In this document: in pieces, positions 19,217 through 28,470 of the stretch
Layout of the letters: each line of letters begins with the position of its first letter
Position numbering within the stretch: position 1 is the first letter of the stretch
Assembly (NCBI GenBank): GCA_018824085.1
Contig: JAHJHI010000043.1
Span: 1-64,000 of the forward strand
Source of the DNA: Gammaproteobacteria bacterium
Lineage (GTDB): Bacteria; Pseudomonadota; Gammaproteobacteria; Burkholderiales; Rhodocyclaceae
DNA: 64,000 nt
Reading direction: 5' to 3'
Program-made: the position numbers and the translations under genes
Notes under the pieces: model-generated
The model's database searches: none
What the model saw: the letters and a program-made list of their open reading frames with translations, nothing else
What the model was told of the DNA's origin: nothing

Positions 19217-21445
19217 TCAGCCGGCCAGCTCGCGCGCGGCCAGCTCGCGCTCGAGCTCGGCGATGCGCACGTCCTTGGGGTCCGGCATCATCACCGACAC
19301 GATGGCGTCCCCCGGGCAGGTGTCGTGCGGCGTGCCACGATGGATGACCGCGCGGTCGGACCACGAGCCGTAGTAAGGAAGGCCTTCCGGCGGCAGCGCC
19401 GTCACCCACTCCTTCACGAACTGGTCATAGGGCTTGCCGCGCTTCTTGCGCGCCTCGCGCTCGGCACGACGGGCCGCGGCGGTCGCGTCCGCCAGCACGG
19501 CGCCGCTCTTTTCATCCAGCACCACGTGATAGATGTCCGCCACCACGCGTGGCGACACCAGCCCGTCGCGGAAGTCGTCCGCGACGTCCTCCGGCGCCCG
19601 TTCGAGCACGTCACCGTAACCGCCGCCAGCGCCCTGGGTGATCATGTACAGCTCGCCCGGCTGCGCGAATTCCAGCTGCAGCCCCATGTGGTGCGTGCTG
19701 TAGCGCGCGCCCTCGAAGGGACGCTCGTTCATGATGTCCTCGATGGTGTAGCGCAGCAGGTCCCGCCGCTCCTGCATCACCTCGAACACATTGACGCCGC
19801 GCACCTTGCACAGCGGGTAGGTGCCGGGTGAATAGCCGCCGAAGATGCCGTGCGAACTCGGAAACTTCGAGCCGATGGCGCAGCACATGAAGCCCCACAT
19901 CGAGGTGTCCTTCATGGTTGCGATCTGCTGGTAGCCGTGCCCGCCGCGATACTTGCCGAAGCCCTGGTTGTCCTTCATCACGCGGTTGGGCACGATCTTC
20001 ATCATCGGCACCTCTTCTTCGATCAGCTCCTGTTCGCCGATGTCGGCCATCGGCGCGAAGATGGGTGCCACCGAATGCTCGCCGTCGCGGTTGGCTCGCG
20101 CCGCGCCGCCCATGCCGTTGAGGTCGGCGCAGACGTTGCCCACCAGTTCGCCGTACTGGTTCAGGCCGCCGTAGATGAAGGTGACGATCATGTTGTACCA
20201 GCCGGCGATGATGTCGGTGGAGCGCTCGCCGGCGCTGTACAGCAGCTTGGGCACCGCCAGCTGGGCGGCGGTGAAGCTCGGGAAGAAGGTCATCATGCTC
20301 TGCGCGTTGGGCGCGCCGGGCGAGCAGTTGAGCACCGATCCGGCATCGGTGATCACCGTCATCGGTTCGAACACCGCCTGGTTGCGTGGCAGGTCGGGCC
20401 ACACGAAGGTGAGGAATTCCTGCGCCAGCATGCCCTTGGCCGACGCCAGCACCGTGTTGTTGGCACGGTTCAGGAATTCCGGCGACGAGCCGCGGAAATC
20501 CAGCGTCAGGCCGTCGTCCTTCTTGGTCATTTCCAGGCAGATCTTGACCAGGCAGTTCTCGCGCAGCGTGCCGTCGGCGAACACCGTCTGCCGTATCTTG
20601 CCGTCGGGCCAGGTGCGCAGGCGCCGGCGCACCTCTTCCGCGGTGTCGGTCAGCGTGCGGCGCAGGCAGGCCGTGACCGCCTCGACGCCGTATTCGGCGA
20701 TCGTCTCCTCGATGCGCGACTTCATGCGCATGGCCGCATACAGCTTGGACTTCATGCCTTCGAGCTGCAGCTTGGGCTCGCGCACGGAGTTCTGCAGGAA
20801 GGTCATCAGGTCGCGCCGGAAGGTGTAGTTCTCGCCCACCTTGATCGGCGACATCTTCAGGCCTTCGTCGAACGGTGATTCCGCCTTCGACGGCATGCCG
20901 CCCGGCTCGGTGGCGCCATTCTCGCCCTCATGCACGACGGCGCCGGTGAAGCAGATCAGCCGGCCCTCGTGGAACACCGGGATGACCAGGCTCTGGTCGG
21001 TGTTGTGGATGTTGCCGTAGCGCGCATCGTTGTGCACGAAGATGTCGCCTTCGCGGATGCCCACCGTCGGATCGTCCGCCCAGTACTTCAGGATGAACTT
21101 CACCGGATGCTGGGTGAGTACGGAAAACAGCAGCACCCCGCCCATGCTGGACAGCGCCAGATCGCCGGACGCGGTCCACACGCCGGAGATCAGATCGCCC
21201 CACTTGGCACCCGGTGCGGCGCCCATCTGCTCCACCATGTCGAAGGATTCGTTGCAGGCGGTCAGCAGCTTGTGGCGCACCAGATTGAGCTCGTCGGCGA
21301 CGGCGAACTTCGCCAGCGCCACGGTTTCCTCCGGCGTCTCCGGCGCCAGTCGGTGGTTGTTCATGATTTCAGGATCGGGCCCCAGGAAAAGCACGTTTTC
21401 CTGCAGGAATTTCTCGACCAGCGACTTCTCTTCATTCGCGCTCAT
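19217..21445 (-). CDS. apcD: Hydantoinase B/oxoprolinase-family subunit of ATP-dependent carboxylase
   Basis: A 742-residue subunit of the HyuB family (Apc/acetone carboxylase beta-type fold: beta-barrel plus polyproline helices). Family pieces are DIFVHNDARYGNIHNTDQSL, FTGAVVHEGENGATEPGG, a C-terminal GHGYQQIATMKDTSMW and QGAGGGYGDVLERAPEDVAD. This fold is thought to hold the carboxylation site between two kinase subunits. Start MSANEEK has a GGAG-type site. The symbol follows the Aromatoleum order A-B-C-D-E from memory; ketone specificity is not deducible from sequence here. Confidence 0.8.
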   Translation of the reverse strand: MSANEEKSLVEKFLQENVLFLGPDPEIMNNHRLAPETPEETVALAKFAVADELNLVRHKLLTACNESFDMVEQMGAAPGAKWGDLISGVWTASGDLALSSMGGVLLFSVLTQHPVKFILKYWADDPTVGIREGDIFVHNDARYGNIHNTDQSLVIPVFHEGRLICFTGAVVHEGENGATEPGGMPSKAESPFDEGLKMSPIKVGENYTFRRDLMTFLQNSVREPKLQLEGMKSKLYAAMRMKSRIEETIAEYGVEAVTACLRRTLTDTAEEVRRRLRTWPDGKIRQTVFADGTLRENCLVKICLEMTKKDDGLTLDFRGSSPEFLNRANNTVLASAKGMLAQEFLTFVWPDLPRNQAVFEPMTVITDAGSVLNCSPGAPNAQSMMTFFPSFTAAQLAVPKLLYSAGERSTDIIAGWYNMIVTFIYGGLNQYGELVGNVCADLNGMGGAARANRDGEHSVAPIFAPMADIGEQELIEEEVPMMKIVPNRVMKDNQGFGKYRGGHGYQQIATMKDTSMWGFMCCAIGSKFPSSHGIFGGYSPGTYPLCKVRGVNVFEVMQERRDLLRYTIEDIMNERPFEGARYSTHHMGLQLEFAQPGELYMITQGAGGGYGDVLERAPEDVADDFRDGLVSPRVVADIYHVVLDEKSGAVLADATAAARRAEREARKKRGKPYDQFVKEWVTALPPEGLPYYGSWSDRAVIHRGTPHDTCPGDAIVSVMMPDPKDVRIAELERELAARELAG

Positions 21446-21470
21446 GGTGTCTCCTCGTGTGCGGACGCGC

Positions 21471-23597
21471 TCAGGCCGTGCGCCGCATGACGGCGGCACC
21501 CATGCGGCCCATCGTCAGCGTCCAGCCGGCTTCGACCAGATAGGTCGTGAAGGGGGTTTCGATCAGCGCCGGGCCCTCGACGCGCATGCCCTCGCGCACC
21601 GCGTCGTGCGCGTGGACGGCGGTTTCCAGCGGCCCGTCGACGTTCGCGAAGTGGCACATGCGATGGCTGTGAGGACGCGCCAGGCCGGCGTCGCCGGCGG
21701 TGCCCGGCTGCAGGTCCAGATGTTCGTGCTCGACATAGGAGACAACACGGATCACGTTCACCCGCACGCCCGCCTCCGGTGCCTGGCTGCCCTCGCCGAA
21801 GCGGCGCGCATAGTTCTCGCTGAAGATGTCGAGCAGCGCGATCACCTGCGAAGTCGAGGTGATGCGCCGGTACGGACACACGATGCCGATCTGCGCCAGC
21901 TGGTTGCCGTAGCGCATGTCGAGTTCAACCCGCGTTCGGATCTGTTCGTCGGCGACGCCCTGGCGGCGCAGATCCTCGCGTCCGCGCGCCTCCAGTTCGA
22001 CGATGGCCTCGTTGAAGGCGGTGAAATCCTCCAGCATGCAACGCACGTTGGCATCGAACAGCATCAGGTAGAGCGAGCGCTCGTGGATGTGCAGCTGGTC
22101 CATGTTGCCCGCGCCCAGCGCCGAGAACACGGAGCTGAACGGCGGAATCAGGATTTCGGTGATGCCGATGCCGGCCGAATAGCCGCAGGCGTGCAGCGGG
22201 CCCCCGCCGCCGTAGCTCAGCACGCGGAAGCTCTTCGGGTTGTAGCCCTTGATCGCCACTTCCTTGAAGATCGCGGCCGCCATGTTGGCATCGACCTTGC
22301 GACGGATCCCCCGCGCGGCGTCGATCACGCTCATGCCGGTGGGCTTGCAGATGTGCTCTTCGATCGCCCGCTCGGCGCGTCGCCGGCTCAGCTTGATGGA
22401 GCTGCCGGCGTAGTTGTCCTCGTCCAGATAGCCGAGCAGGAGATTGGCGTCCGTCACCGTCGGAAAGCGGCCGCCGCGTCCGTAGCAGGCCGGCCCGGGA
22501 TCGGAACCGGCACTCTCGGGACCGACTTCGATGGCGTCCCACATGCGGTCGTAGCGCGCGATCGATCCGCCACCGGCGCCCAGCGTGTGCAGATAGGTCA
22601 TCGGCGTGCTGACCAGCCAGCGGTCGATGATGGGATTGAAGTCGTAGAACTTCGCGCCGTCGGCGGTGACCAGCCCGATGTCGAAACTGGTGCCGCCCAT
22701 GTCGGTGGCGATCAGATTGGGCTGGCCGAAACGCTTCGACAGGAAGCTGGTCGCCTCCAGTCCGGCGACCGGCCCGGAGTGGATGGTCTGCAGCGACGAG
22801 GTCGAATTCATCTGCGCCATGCCTGCCGTGTTGTGCACCAGAAGCATCGGCCGGCGATAGCCGTGCTTGCGCAGCACGACTTCCAGCGTCGCCATGCCGT
22901 GGTACATCCGGTCGTGCAGATAGGCGTCGATGACGGACGACAGCGTGCGCGTGTATTCGCCCTTGCGGCCGGCCACGCGGTGCGACAGCACGATGGGGAT
23001 GGCGCCCAGCAGGTGGCTCGGAAATTCCGACAGGATGATGCGTTCCACCTCGCGCTCGTGCGCCGGATTGACCACCGAATTCACCAGCGCGACAACAAAG
23101 GCCTGCGCCCCCTCGTCGACCAGCCTGCACACCTTCTTGCGCACGTCGGCCGGGTCGATCGTCAGCACCACGTCGCCCTTGAAATCGATGCGCTCCTCGA
23201 TGCCGGTGATGCGGGTGACCGGCACCAGGCTGAGCGGACGGTCCGCCGCCGGCAGGTCTACCTGCTCCAGCGCGGAGAGCCCGTCGCCGTAGCCGCGTGC
23301 CCGCATCAGCGGCACCGTCGACTCGAAGCCGGCGGTCGTGATCACCGCCACGTCCGGACCGTTGCGCTCGATCAGCGCATTGGTGCCCAGCGTCGTCGCG
23401 TAGCGCACCGAGTCGAGCTCGCGCAGCACGTCATCCGCCGTGCGCCCGATGGACGAGCAGGCCGAGCCCAGCGCCTCCATGAATCCGGTCGCCAGATTGT
23501 TGTGCGTGGTCAGCGCCTTGGCCTGCACGTACTCGCCGTCGAAGGCGAGGAAGCAGTCGGTGAAGGTGCCGCCGATATCAACACTCACTCGCCTCAT
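21471..23597 (-). CDS. apcC: Hydantoinase A-family (ASKHA) kinase subunit 2 of carboxylase
   Basis: A 708-residue ASKHA-superfamily subunit. Phosphate-1 motif VSVDIGGTFTDCFL at the N-terminus, phosphate-2 LIATDMGGTSFDIGL near 295 and adenosine motif VLSYGGGGPLHACG near 455 are all intact, so it should bind ATP. In the Apc structure two such kinases are proposed to phosphorylate the ketone enol and bicarbonate separately. This one is the longer of the two here, and is closer in size to acetone carboxylase beta. It is followed 25 bp later by the HyuB-like gene. Confidence 0.82.
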   Translation of the reverse strand: MRRVSVDIGGTFTDCFLAFDGEYVQAKALTTHNNLATGFMEALGSACSSIGRTADDVLRELDSVRYATTLGTNALIERNGPDVAVITTAGFESTVPLMRARGYGDGLSALEQVDLPAADRPLSLVPVTRITGIEERIDFKGDVVLTIDPADVRKKVCRLVDEGAQAFVVALVNSVVNPAHEREVERIILSEFPSHLLGAIPIVLSHRVAGRKGEYTRTLSSVIDAYLHDRMYHGMATLEVVLRKHGYRRPMLLVHNTAGMAQMNSTSSLQTIHSGPVAGLEATSFLSKRFGQPNLIATDMGGTSFDIGLVTADGAKFYDFNPIIDRWLVSTPMTYLHTLGAGGGSIARYDRMWDAIEVGPESAGSDPGPACYGRGGRFPTVTDANLLLGYLDEDNYAGSSIKLSRRRAERAIEEHICKPTGMSVIDAARGIRRKVDANMAAAIFKEVAIKGYNPKSFRVLSYGGGGPLHACGYSAGIGITEILIPPFSSVFSALGAGNMDQLHIHERSLYLMLFDANVRCMLEDFTAFNEAIVELEARGREDLRRQGVADEQIRTRVELDMRYGNQLAQIGIVCPYRRITSTSQVIALLDIFSENYARRFGEGSQAPEAGVRVNVIRVVSYVEHEHLDLQPGTAGDAGLARPHSHRMCHFANVDGPLETAVHAHDAVREGMRVEGPALIETPFTTYLVEAGWTLTMGRMGAAVMRRTA

Positions 23598-23598
23598 G

Positions 23599-23961
23599 TC
23601 AGGCCCCCTTCCCGTTCGCGTTGCCGAGGTGGCGTGCCTTCAGGCTGTCGATGTCCAGTTCGATGTCATGGGTCAGCGGGTGGCCGGGCGGCAGGTATTC
23701 GTTCTCCATCAGCGTGCCGCAGCACGGGCAGTAGAACTCGACGATGCGGCACCAGGCCGGATCCGGCGCATAGGTGTATTCGTAGCGCGACGGATCGAGT
23801 TTGGGATCGTGGATGTCGCGCGGGTCGCGGTCGTACACCAGCAGGCCGCGCTTGTAGTTGTCGCGTGCCGGCGCGATGTCGCGATCGCAGACGCGGCACA
23901 GCCAGCGCTCGCTTTCCAGGTCGATCGAGAGGTATTCGGTGATCGCGATGCGGGTACTCAT
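23599..23961 (-). CDS. apcB: Small Cys-rich (gamma-type) carboxylase subunit
   Basis: A 120-residue protein of the acetone carboxylase gamma type. Conserved cysteines fit a zinc site: Cys22 and Cys25 (LCRVCDRDI) pair with Cys78-Cys81 (YCPCCGTLME). The middle contains RDPRDIHDPKLDPSRYEYTY, which is characteristic of the family. It starts inside the ATGA overlap with the first ASKHA subunit and ends one base before the second, so three core subunits are translated together. In family members this subunit sits on the outside of the HyuB chain. Confidence 0.82.
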   Translation of the reverse strand: MSTRIAITEYLSIDLESERWLCRVCDRDIAPARDNYKRGLLVYDRDPRDIHDPKLDPSRYEYTYAPDPAWCRIVEFYCPCCGTLMENEYLPPGHPLTHDIELDIDSLKARHLGNANGKGA

Positions 23962-25880
23962 TGCATGGCCTCCAGCAGGATGTCCTTGTTCGGCGTGACG
24001 CGGAATGTCCAGCCCGCGCCCACGAGGCAGGTGAGGTATTCGCCCTGGATGAGGGCCGGGCCGGCGGCGCCATGGCCGGGCGCAAGCGCCCCGGCCTGAT
24101 GCACCGGCACGCGCTGGCCCGAGCCGTCGGCGCGCGCCAGCGCCGCGTGGCCCTGCGGCACCGGCGCGCCGGTGACGGCACCGTCGTCGTCGATCAACGA
24201 AAAGGTGGGCAGCTGGAACACGGCGCGCAGACACAGCGTCGTGTCGCTGCCGGGATACAGCATCGTGCGCCCGCCCAGCGGCGTCTCTTCCAGACGACCG
24301 TCGTCGCACGACAAGGCGCTGAACACGTAGTTGCAGTCATTGGGGTCGACGCGCTCGCCCGACATGTCGCGCCGCGCCCGCTCCAGCATGGCGAGCTTCG
24401 CCTCGACCAGCGCGTCCGCGTCCGGCATCGGCTGGTGATACTCGTGAGCAAGATGGCTGAAGCCGATGCCGAAGGCGCTGAATACCGCTGACATGTGCGG
24501 CACGATGATGCGACGGATGCCCGCGGCATCCGCGATGGCGGTGACGATCATCGGCCCGCCGCCGCCGAAGGCGAGCAGCGTGGCCCTGGCGGGCGACTGC
24601 CCGGTCCGCTGGATCGCCTGCCGGAGGTGGCTGCCGGCGCGCGTCGCGAAGGCGTCGATCATTCTATTGACGGCGGCCTCGAGCGACAGGCCGAGCGGCT
24701 CGGCAACCGCGCGCCCGACCGCCGCCCCGGCACGCGCAGGGTCCAGCTTCAGCTCCCCGCCGAGATAGTCGTCCGCCGCGATCACGCCGGCGAGCAGCAG
24801 TGCGTCGGTCAGCGTGGCGGCCGTGCCACCGCGTGCGAAACAGGCCGGGCCGGGCGCCGCGCCCACGCTTTCCGGCCCGACCCTGATCTCGCCGTCCACC
24901 GCCGCGATGACCGAGCTGCCGCCCAGGCCGTAGCTGTGCATGTCGGGCAGCGGAAACGCGATGCGCGCGCCCTCGATCTCGCCGACCGCATTGCGCCGGA
25001 TGCAGCCGTCCACCGCAACCGCGACATCGGTGGTGGTGCCGCCGATGTCCATGGCCACCATGGCGGGCGACGCGTAGTGACGGGCATAGGCCAGCGTGCC
25101 CTGCAGACCGCCACGCGGGCCCGAGCCCCAGGTCTTGATCGCGGTCGTGCGGGCCACGCGGGCGGAATCGCCGTCGTTGCGGAAGATGAGCAGCGGACTG
25201 GCCAGCCGGTGCGTCTTGCAGACGCGGTCGGCGCCGTACAGGAAGTGCTCCATGCCCGGATGCAGATAGGAATTGAGCAGCGCGGTCAGGGTGCGCCGCG
25301 CGGCGTCCTTCTCGCGGATCAGTTCATGCGACAGCAGGAAGGGCACGGCGCCGAGCAGATGCCGCGGGTACTTTTCCAGCAGCAGATCCTTCACCGCCGT
25401 CTCCGCCTGCGCCGTGCGCAACGCGATGACCAGCCTCTGGGCGCCGGTGGTCAGCGCCTGATTCACCCTGCCGGTCAGCTCGTCCGCGTCCACCGTGCCG
25501 TCGGCCCCCACCTTCAGCCCGATCGGCTCGCCGGTCACCAGCGCCTGCCACAACCCGCTGTCGACGCTCGCGCCACGCGCGCCATAGGCGTCCGCTTCGG
25601 CGCCCGCCTCCACGATCAGCGCAACCGGCACGCCCTTGCGTTCGACCACCGCGTTGGTACCGGCAGTCGTCGAATAGCGCAGGTAGTCCGTCTCGCGCAG
25701 CAGGCGCCCGAGATCCTCGCTGCCGTACAGCCGGTGCGAGGCCTTGCGCAGGCCATCCACGAAACACTGCGTCAGATCGTGCGGTGTGGTCGGCGACTTG
25801 GCGTGATGGACACGCCCGCCGTCACGCACGCAAACGTCGGTGAATGTGCCGCCGTTGTCGATATTGATCAAAAGTCCCAT
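23958..25880 (-). CDS. apcA: Hydantoinase A-family (ASKHA) kinase subunit 1 of carboxylase
   Basis: A 640-residue ASKHA subunit (about 68 kDa), first gene of the operon. Phosphate-1 is LINIDNGGTFTDVCV (DNGGTFTD instead of the usual DIGGTFTD), phosphate-2 VAMDIGGTTTDVAV near 275, adenosine LAFGGGGPMIVTA near 435. Having two distinct ASKHA subunits plus a gamma-type and one HyuB-type subunit is the acetophenone carboxylase layout; acetone carboxylase has only one ASKHA subunit. The 5' leader is about 98 bases from the predicted sigma-54 start. Confidence 0.83.
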   Translation of the reverse strand: MGLLINIDNGGTFTDVCVRDGGRVHHAKSPTTPHDLTQCFVDGLRKASHRLYGSEDLGRLLRETDYLRYSTTAGTNAVVERKGVPVALIVEAGAEADAYGARGASVDSGLWQALVTGEPIGLKVGADGTVDADELTGRVNQALTTGAQRLVIALRTAQAETAVKDLLLEKYPRHLLGAVPFLLSHELIREKDAARRTLTALLNSYLHPGMEHFLYGADRVCKTHRLASPLLIFRNDGDSARVARTTAIKTWGSGPRGGLQGTLAYARHYASPAMVAMDIGGTTTDVAVAVDGCIRRNAVGEIEGARIAFPLPDMHSYGLGGSSVIAAVDGEIRVGPESVGAAPGPACFARGGTAATLTDALLLAGVIAADDYLGGELKLDPARAGAAVGRAVAEPLGLSLEAAVNRMIDAFATRAGSHLRQAIQRTGQSPARATLLAFGGGGPMIVTAIADAAGIRRIIVPHMSAVFSAFGIGFSHLAHEYHQPMPDADALVEAKLAMLERARRDMSGERVDPNDCNYVFSALSCDDGRLEETPLGGRTMLYPGSDTTLCLRAVFQLPTFSLIDDDGAVTGAPVPQGHAALARADGSGQRVPVHQAGALAPGHGAAGPALIQGEYLTCLVGAGWTFRVTPNKDILLEAMQ

Positions 25881-25988
25881 CTGCCACCCTCCTCCCCTTC
25901 ATGTGCCGCCACCACTCCCGGGTGACTGTCGGTGAACACGGAAGCCGGTCGACGCGTTGCCGCACGTGGAAGGCTCCTGCCCGACCTT

Positions 25989-26005
25989 CGCAGCATCCGT
26001 GCCAA
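25989..26005 (-). promoter_or_regulatory. Sigma-54 (-24/-12) promoter of the carboxylase operon
   Basis: The reverse strand reads TTGGCACGGATGCTGCG: TGGCACG at -24 matches consensus fully, and the -12 GC is 12 bases from the GG as required, with CTGCG in place of TTGCA. The predicted start is near 25978. A sigma-54 activator gene lies divergently upstream. Confidence 0.8.
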
Positions 26006-26078
26006 CAAGATCAATCCTTTTTTTTCAATGACTTGACGACGACAAGCCGTTCAGGCGGGACGCCCGTGTCGTCCACCC

Positions 26079-26128
26079 CGGACAGCCGGGCGACGAGCGC
26101 CGGACAGATGTGTCCGATATGCCGGACA
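26079..26128. promoter_or_regulatory. Enhancer-like array of CGGACA boxes
   Basis: CGGACA occurs at 26079, 26101 and 26123, exactly 22 bp apart. TGTCCG at 26111 makes a palindrome CGGACA-N4-TGTCCG with the second box and TGTCCG-N6-CGGACA with the third. The array lies about 100-140 bp upstream of the predicted transcription start, the usual place for an enhancer-binding protein. A fourth, out-of-phase CGGACA is at 26199, closer to the activator gene. The 469-bp gap 25881-26349 thus holds the operon control region. Confidence 0.7.
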
Positions 26129-26349
26129 GTGACGGCGCCGCCCTCTTGCGCAATCGCCCGCGCACCACGGACGGCATCGCGGTGCACCATCCGCACGCCG
26201 GACAAAACCCTTGCCCTGACGTGGTTTTTGGGCTTTTATCTGCGCTGGGCAAGAGGAGACAACCGTGGTCCCGCACCGGCCAGGCAGAGCGGCGGCGCCA
26301 CGATGGACGCACGAGGAGCCGGGACCGCGAGGCCCCGGAGACAAGCGCC

Positions 26350-28404
26350 ATGACGGCACCCGTGAAGAACCCCTATGTCGGCTTCCGCAAGGACGCACGC
26401 GGGGTGAAAACCCTGTGGGAACGCTTCAACGCCGGGCTGGTGCGCCGGGACGAACTGCGTGACCGCTACCACCACATGCTGGTCGGCGAGTGGGAGCGCT
26501 GCACGGCGCTCGGCGTCGACGTGGCGATGAACCGCGGCCGCCGGCTGAGCGACGTCGAGTTCGCGCAACGCCGTGCCGACGAACGCGTGCTGCTCGATCG
26601 TTCGCTGCCGGTCATCGACGATGTCGGACGCTATCTGCGCGACGTCCCGGGCATCATGATCCTGACCGAAAGCACTGGCTGCATCCTGCACATATCGGGC
26701 GAGCAGCGCATCCGCGAGCTCGCGGCGGAGACCTCCGGCATCATCGACGGCTCCATGTGGGGCGAAGGCGTCGCCGGCTCGAACGGCATCGGCACCGCGC
26801 TCTCGAAACGACACCCGGTACACGTCTTTTCCAGCGAGCACTTCTGCGAGGGCTGGCACGGCTGGTCCTGCGCCGCCGCACCGATCTTCGAGCCGGACGG
26901 CCAGACCCTGCTGGGCGTCATCGACTTCACGACGGTCGACGACGACTATCGCGACCAGACGCTCGGGTTGACCGTGTCGCTCGCCAATTCGATACAGGCG
27001 CAGATTTCGCTGCACCGGGAACTGGAGCGCCGGGTGCTGCTCGCCGCCTTCGGCGACTGCGCCCGGCGCTATCCGAACGACGACATCGTCGCGCTCGATC
27101 ACGCGGGCCGGGCGGTGATGCAGACGCCATCCGATCGCTGTGCCGCGCTGGTGGCCCGCATGTCACCGCACGGCGGCGGCGCCGCGCTGCCGGCACGCGA
27201 GGTGATCGACATCGCGGCGCCGGACGGCGTACAGCGCATCGGCAGCATTGCCATCCTCGGCGGTACGACGCGCCAGGCTTCGACGCAGCCGGCGCATGTG
27301 GCGCAACCGCTTGCCGGCAATGCGGCGACCGACGCGACCGGCCTGAACGACGGCGCGGACATCGTGCGCTTTGGCGACTTCGTCACCAGCGACCCGGCGA
27401 CGCGACGCATGATCGCCGACGTGCAGCGGGTGGCGCCGGCCGACGTGAACATCCTCATCTTCGGCGAAACCGGTACCGGCAAGGAGCTGCTGGCACGTCA
27501 TATCCATGCCAGCAGTCCACGCCGCCTGTTGCCGTATATCGCCGTGAATTGCGGCGCGATCAGCGAGGCGCTGCTTGAAAGCACGCTGTTCGGCTATGTT
27601 CGCGGCGCGTTCTCCGGCGCCGACCCGCGCGGGCGCGCCGGCTATTTCGAAAGTGCGCGCGGCGGCACGCTCTTTCTCGACGAAATTGGCGAACTGCCGC
27701 GGCCGATGCAGGCCGCGCTGCTGCGCGTGCTGGAGGACGGCAGCTTCCAGCGCATCGGCTCGTGCGAAACGCAGCACGCAACCTGTCGCATCATTGCCGC
27801 CACCAATCGCCGGCTGGAAGAAGAAGTGGCGAGCGGGCGTTTCCGGCGCGACCTCTACTACCGGCTGAAGATCGTGCGCCACGAAATCCGGCCGCTGCGC
27901 GCACGCGCCTGCGACATTCCGCTGCTCACCCGCCAGTTCGTCGCCAGCCTCGCCCGCAAACACGGCCGCACGGCGCCGCGCGTGTCGGCCGAGGCACAGT
28001 CCACCCTGAATGCATGGCACTGGCCGGGCAACGCGCGCGAACTGCGCAATGTGCTGGAGTCGGCGGTGCTGTGCGCGGACGACCTGATCACGCCCGACTG
28101 CCTGCCGAACGACGTGCTGCCGGCGCGCGGCGGGCAGGCGTCCACCGCGCGCGTCGACGGCCCCGGCGAGGCGCCGATGGCGGCCCCGGATCATGCCGCC
28201 TCCGGTCGTGTCGCCGGCAGTACCGCGGAACCGGTGTCCACCGGGCGGCTGGAGTCGGTACTCGAATGCGAGCGACGCATCATCATTTCGACGCTGTGCG
28301 CCTGCCGCAAGGTGAGCGCTGCGGCGAAACAGCTCGGCATGGCGCGCTCGACGCTCTACAAGAAGTTCGAGCGGCTCGGCATCGACCAGAACCAGTACCT
28401 GTAG
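26350..28404 (+). CDS. Sigma-54-dependent activator, AcoR/AcxR type
   Basis: A 684-residue activator, divergent from the carboxylase operon and its likely regulator. The N-terminal part has a GAF-type sensor domain (about 60-230, with WGEGVAGSNGIGTAL and LLGVIDFTTVDDDYRDQTLG), the centre is the sigma-54 AAA+ domain (about 335-560) with Walker A GETGTGKE near 373 and Walker [13 protein letters not shown], and the end is a Fis-type helix-turn-helix (VSAAAKQLGMARSTLYKKFE). The sigma-54 contact loop reads GAFSGA rather than GAFTGA. Start MTAPVKNPY has GGAG upstream; a longer frame would run through the CGGACA array. Confidence 0.9.
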   Translation: MTAPVKNPYVGFRKDARGVKTLWERFNAGLVRRDELRDRYHHMLVGEWERCTALGVDVAMNRGRRLSDVEFAQRRADERVLLDRSLPVIDDVGRYLRDVPGIMILTESTGCILHISGEQRIRELAAETSGIIDGSMWGEGVAGSNGIGTALSKRHPVHVFSSEHFCEGWHGWSCAAAPIFEPDGQTLLGVIDFTTVDDDYRDQTLGLTVSLANSIQAQISLHRELERRVLLAAFGDCARRYPNDDIVALDHAGRAVMQTPSDRCAALVARMSPHGGGAALPAREVIDIAAPDGVQRIGSIAILGGTTRQASTQPAHVAQPLAGNAATDATGLNDGADIVRFGDFVTSDPATRRMIADVQRVAPADVNILIFGETGTGKELLARHIHASSPRRLLPYIAVNCGAISEALLESTLFGYVRGAFSGADPRGRAGYFESARGGTLFLDEIGELPRPMQAALLRVLEDGSFQRIGSCETQHATCRIIAATNRRLEEEVASGRFRRDLYYRLKIVRHEIRPLRARACDIPLLTRQFVASLARKHGRTAPRVSAEAQSTLNAWHWPGNARELRNVLESAVLCADDLITPDCLPNDVLPARGGQASTARVDGPGEAPMAAPDHAASGRVAGSTAEPVSTGRLESVLECERRIIISTLCACRKVSAAAKQLGMARSTLYKKFERLGIDQNQYL

Positions 28405-28411
28405 CCGGAAC

Positions 28412-28442
28412 AAGAACGGCCCGCGCATGGCGGGCCGTTCTT
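28412..28442. terminator. Bidirectional terminator hairpin
   Basis: AAGAACGGCCCGC and GCGGGCCGTTCTT pair over a five-base loop between the activator and the convergent PEP-CTERM gene. The flanking TTCTT and reverse AAGAA give a weak U-tract each way. Confidence 0.8.
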
Positions 28443-28470
28443 CACCGGATGGCGCGCAGCCGGTGAATCG

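Noticed and set aside
21471-25880. Acetone carboxylase (acxABC) or hydantoinase as the name for the operon.
   Set aside because: Acetone carboxylase has one ASKHA subunit; here there are two plus a gamma-type and an extra subunit. The Apc-type name fits better, though the substrate stays open.
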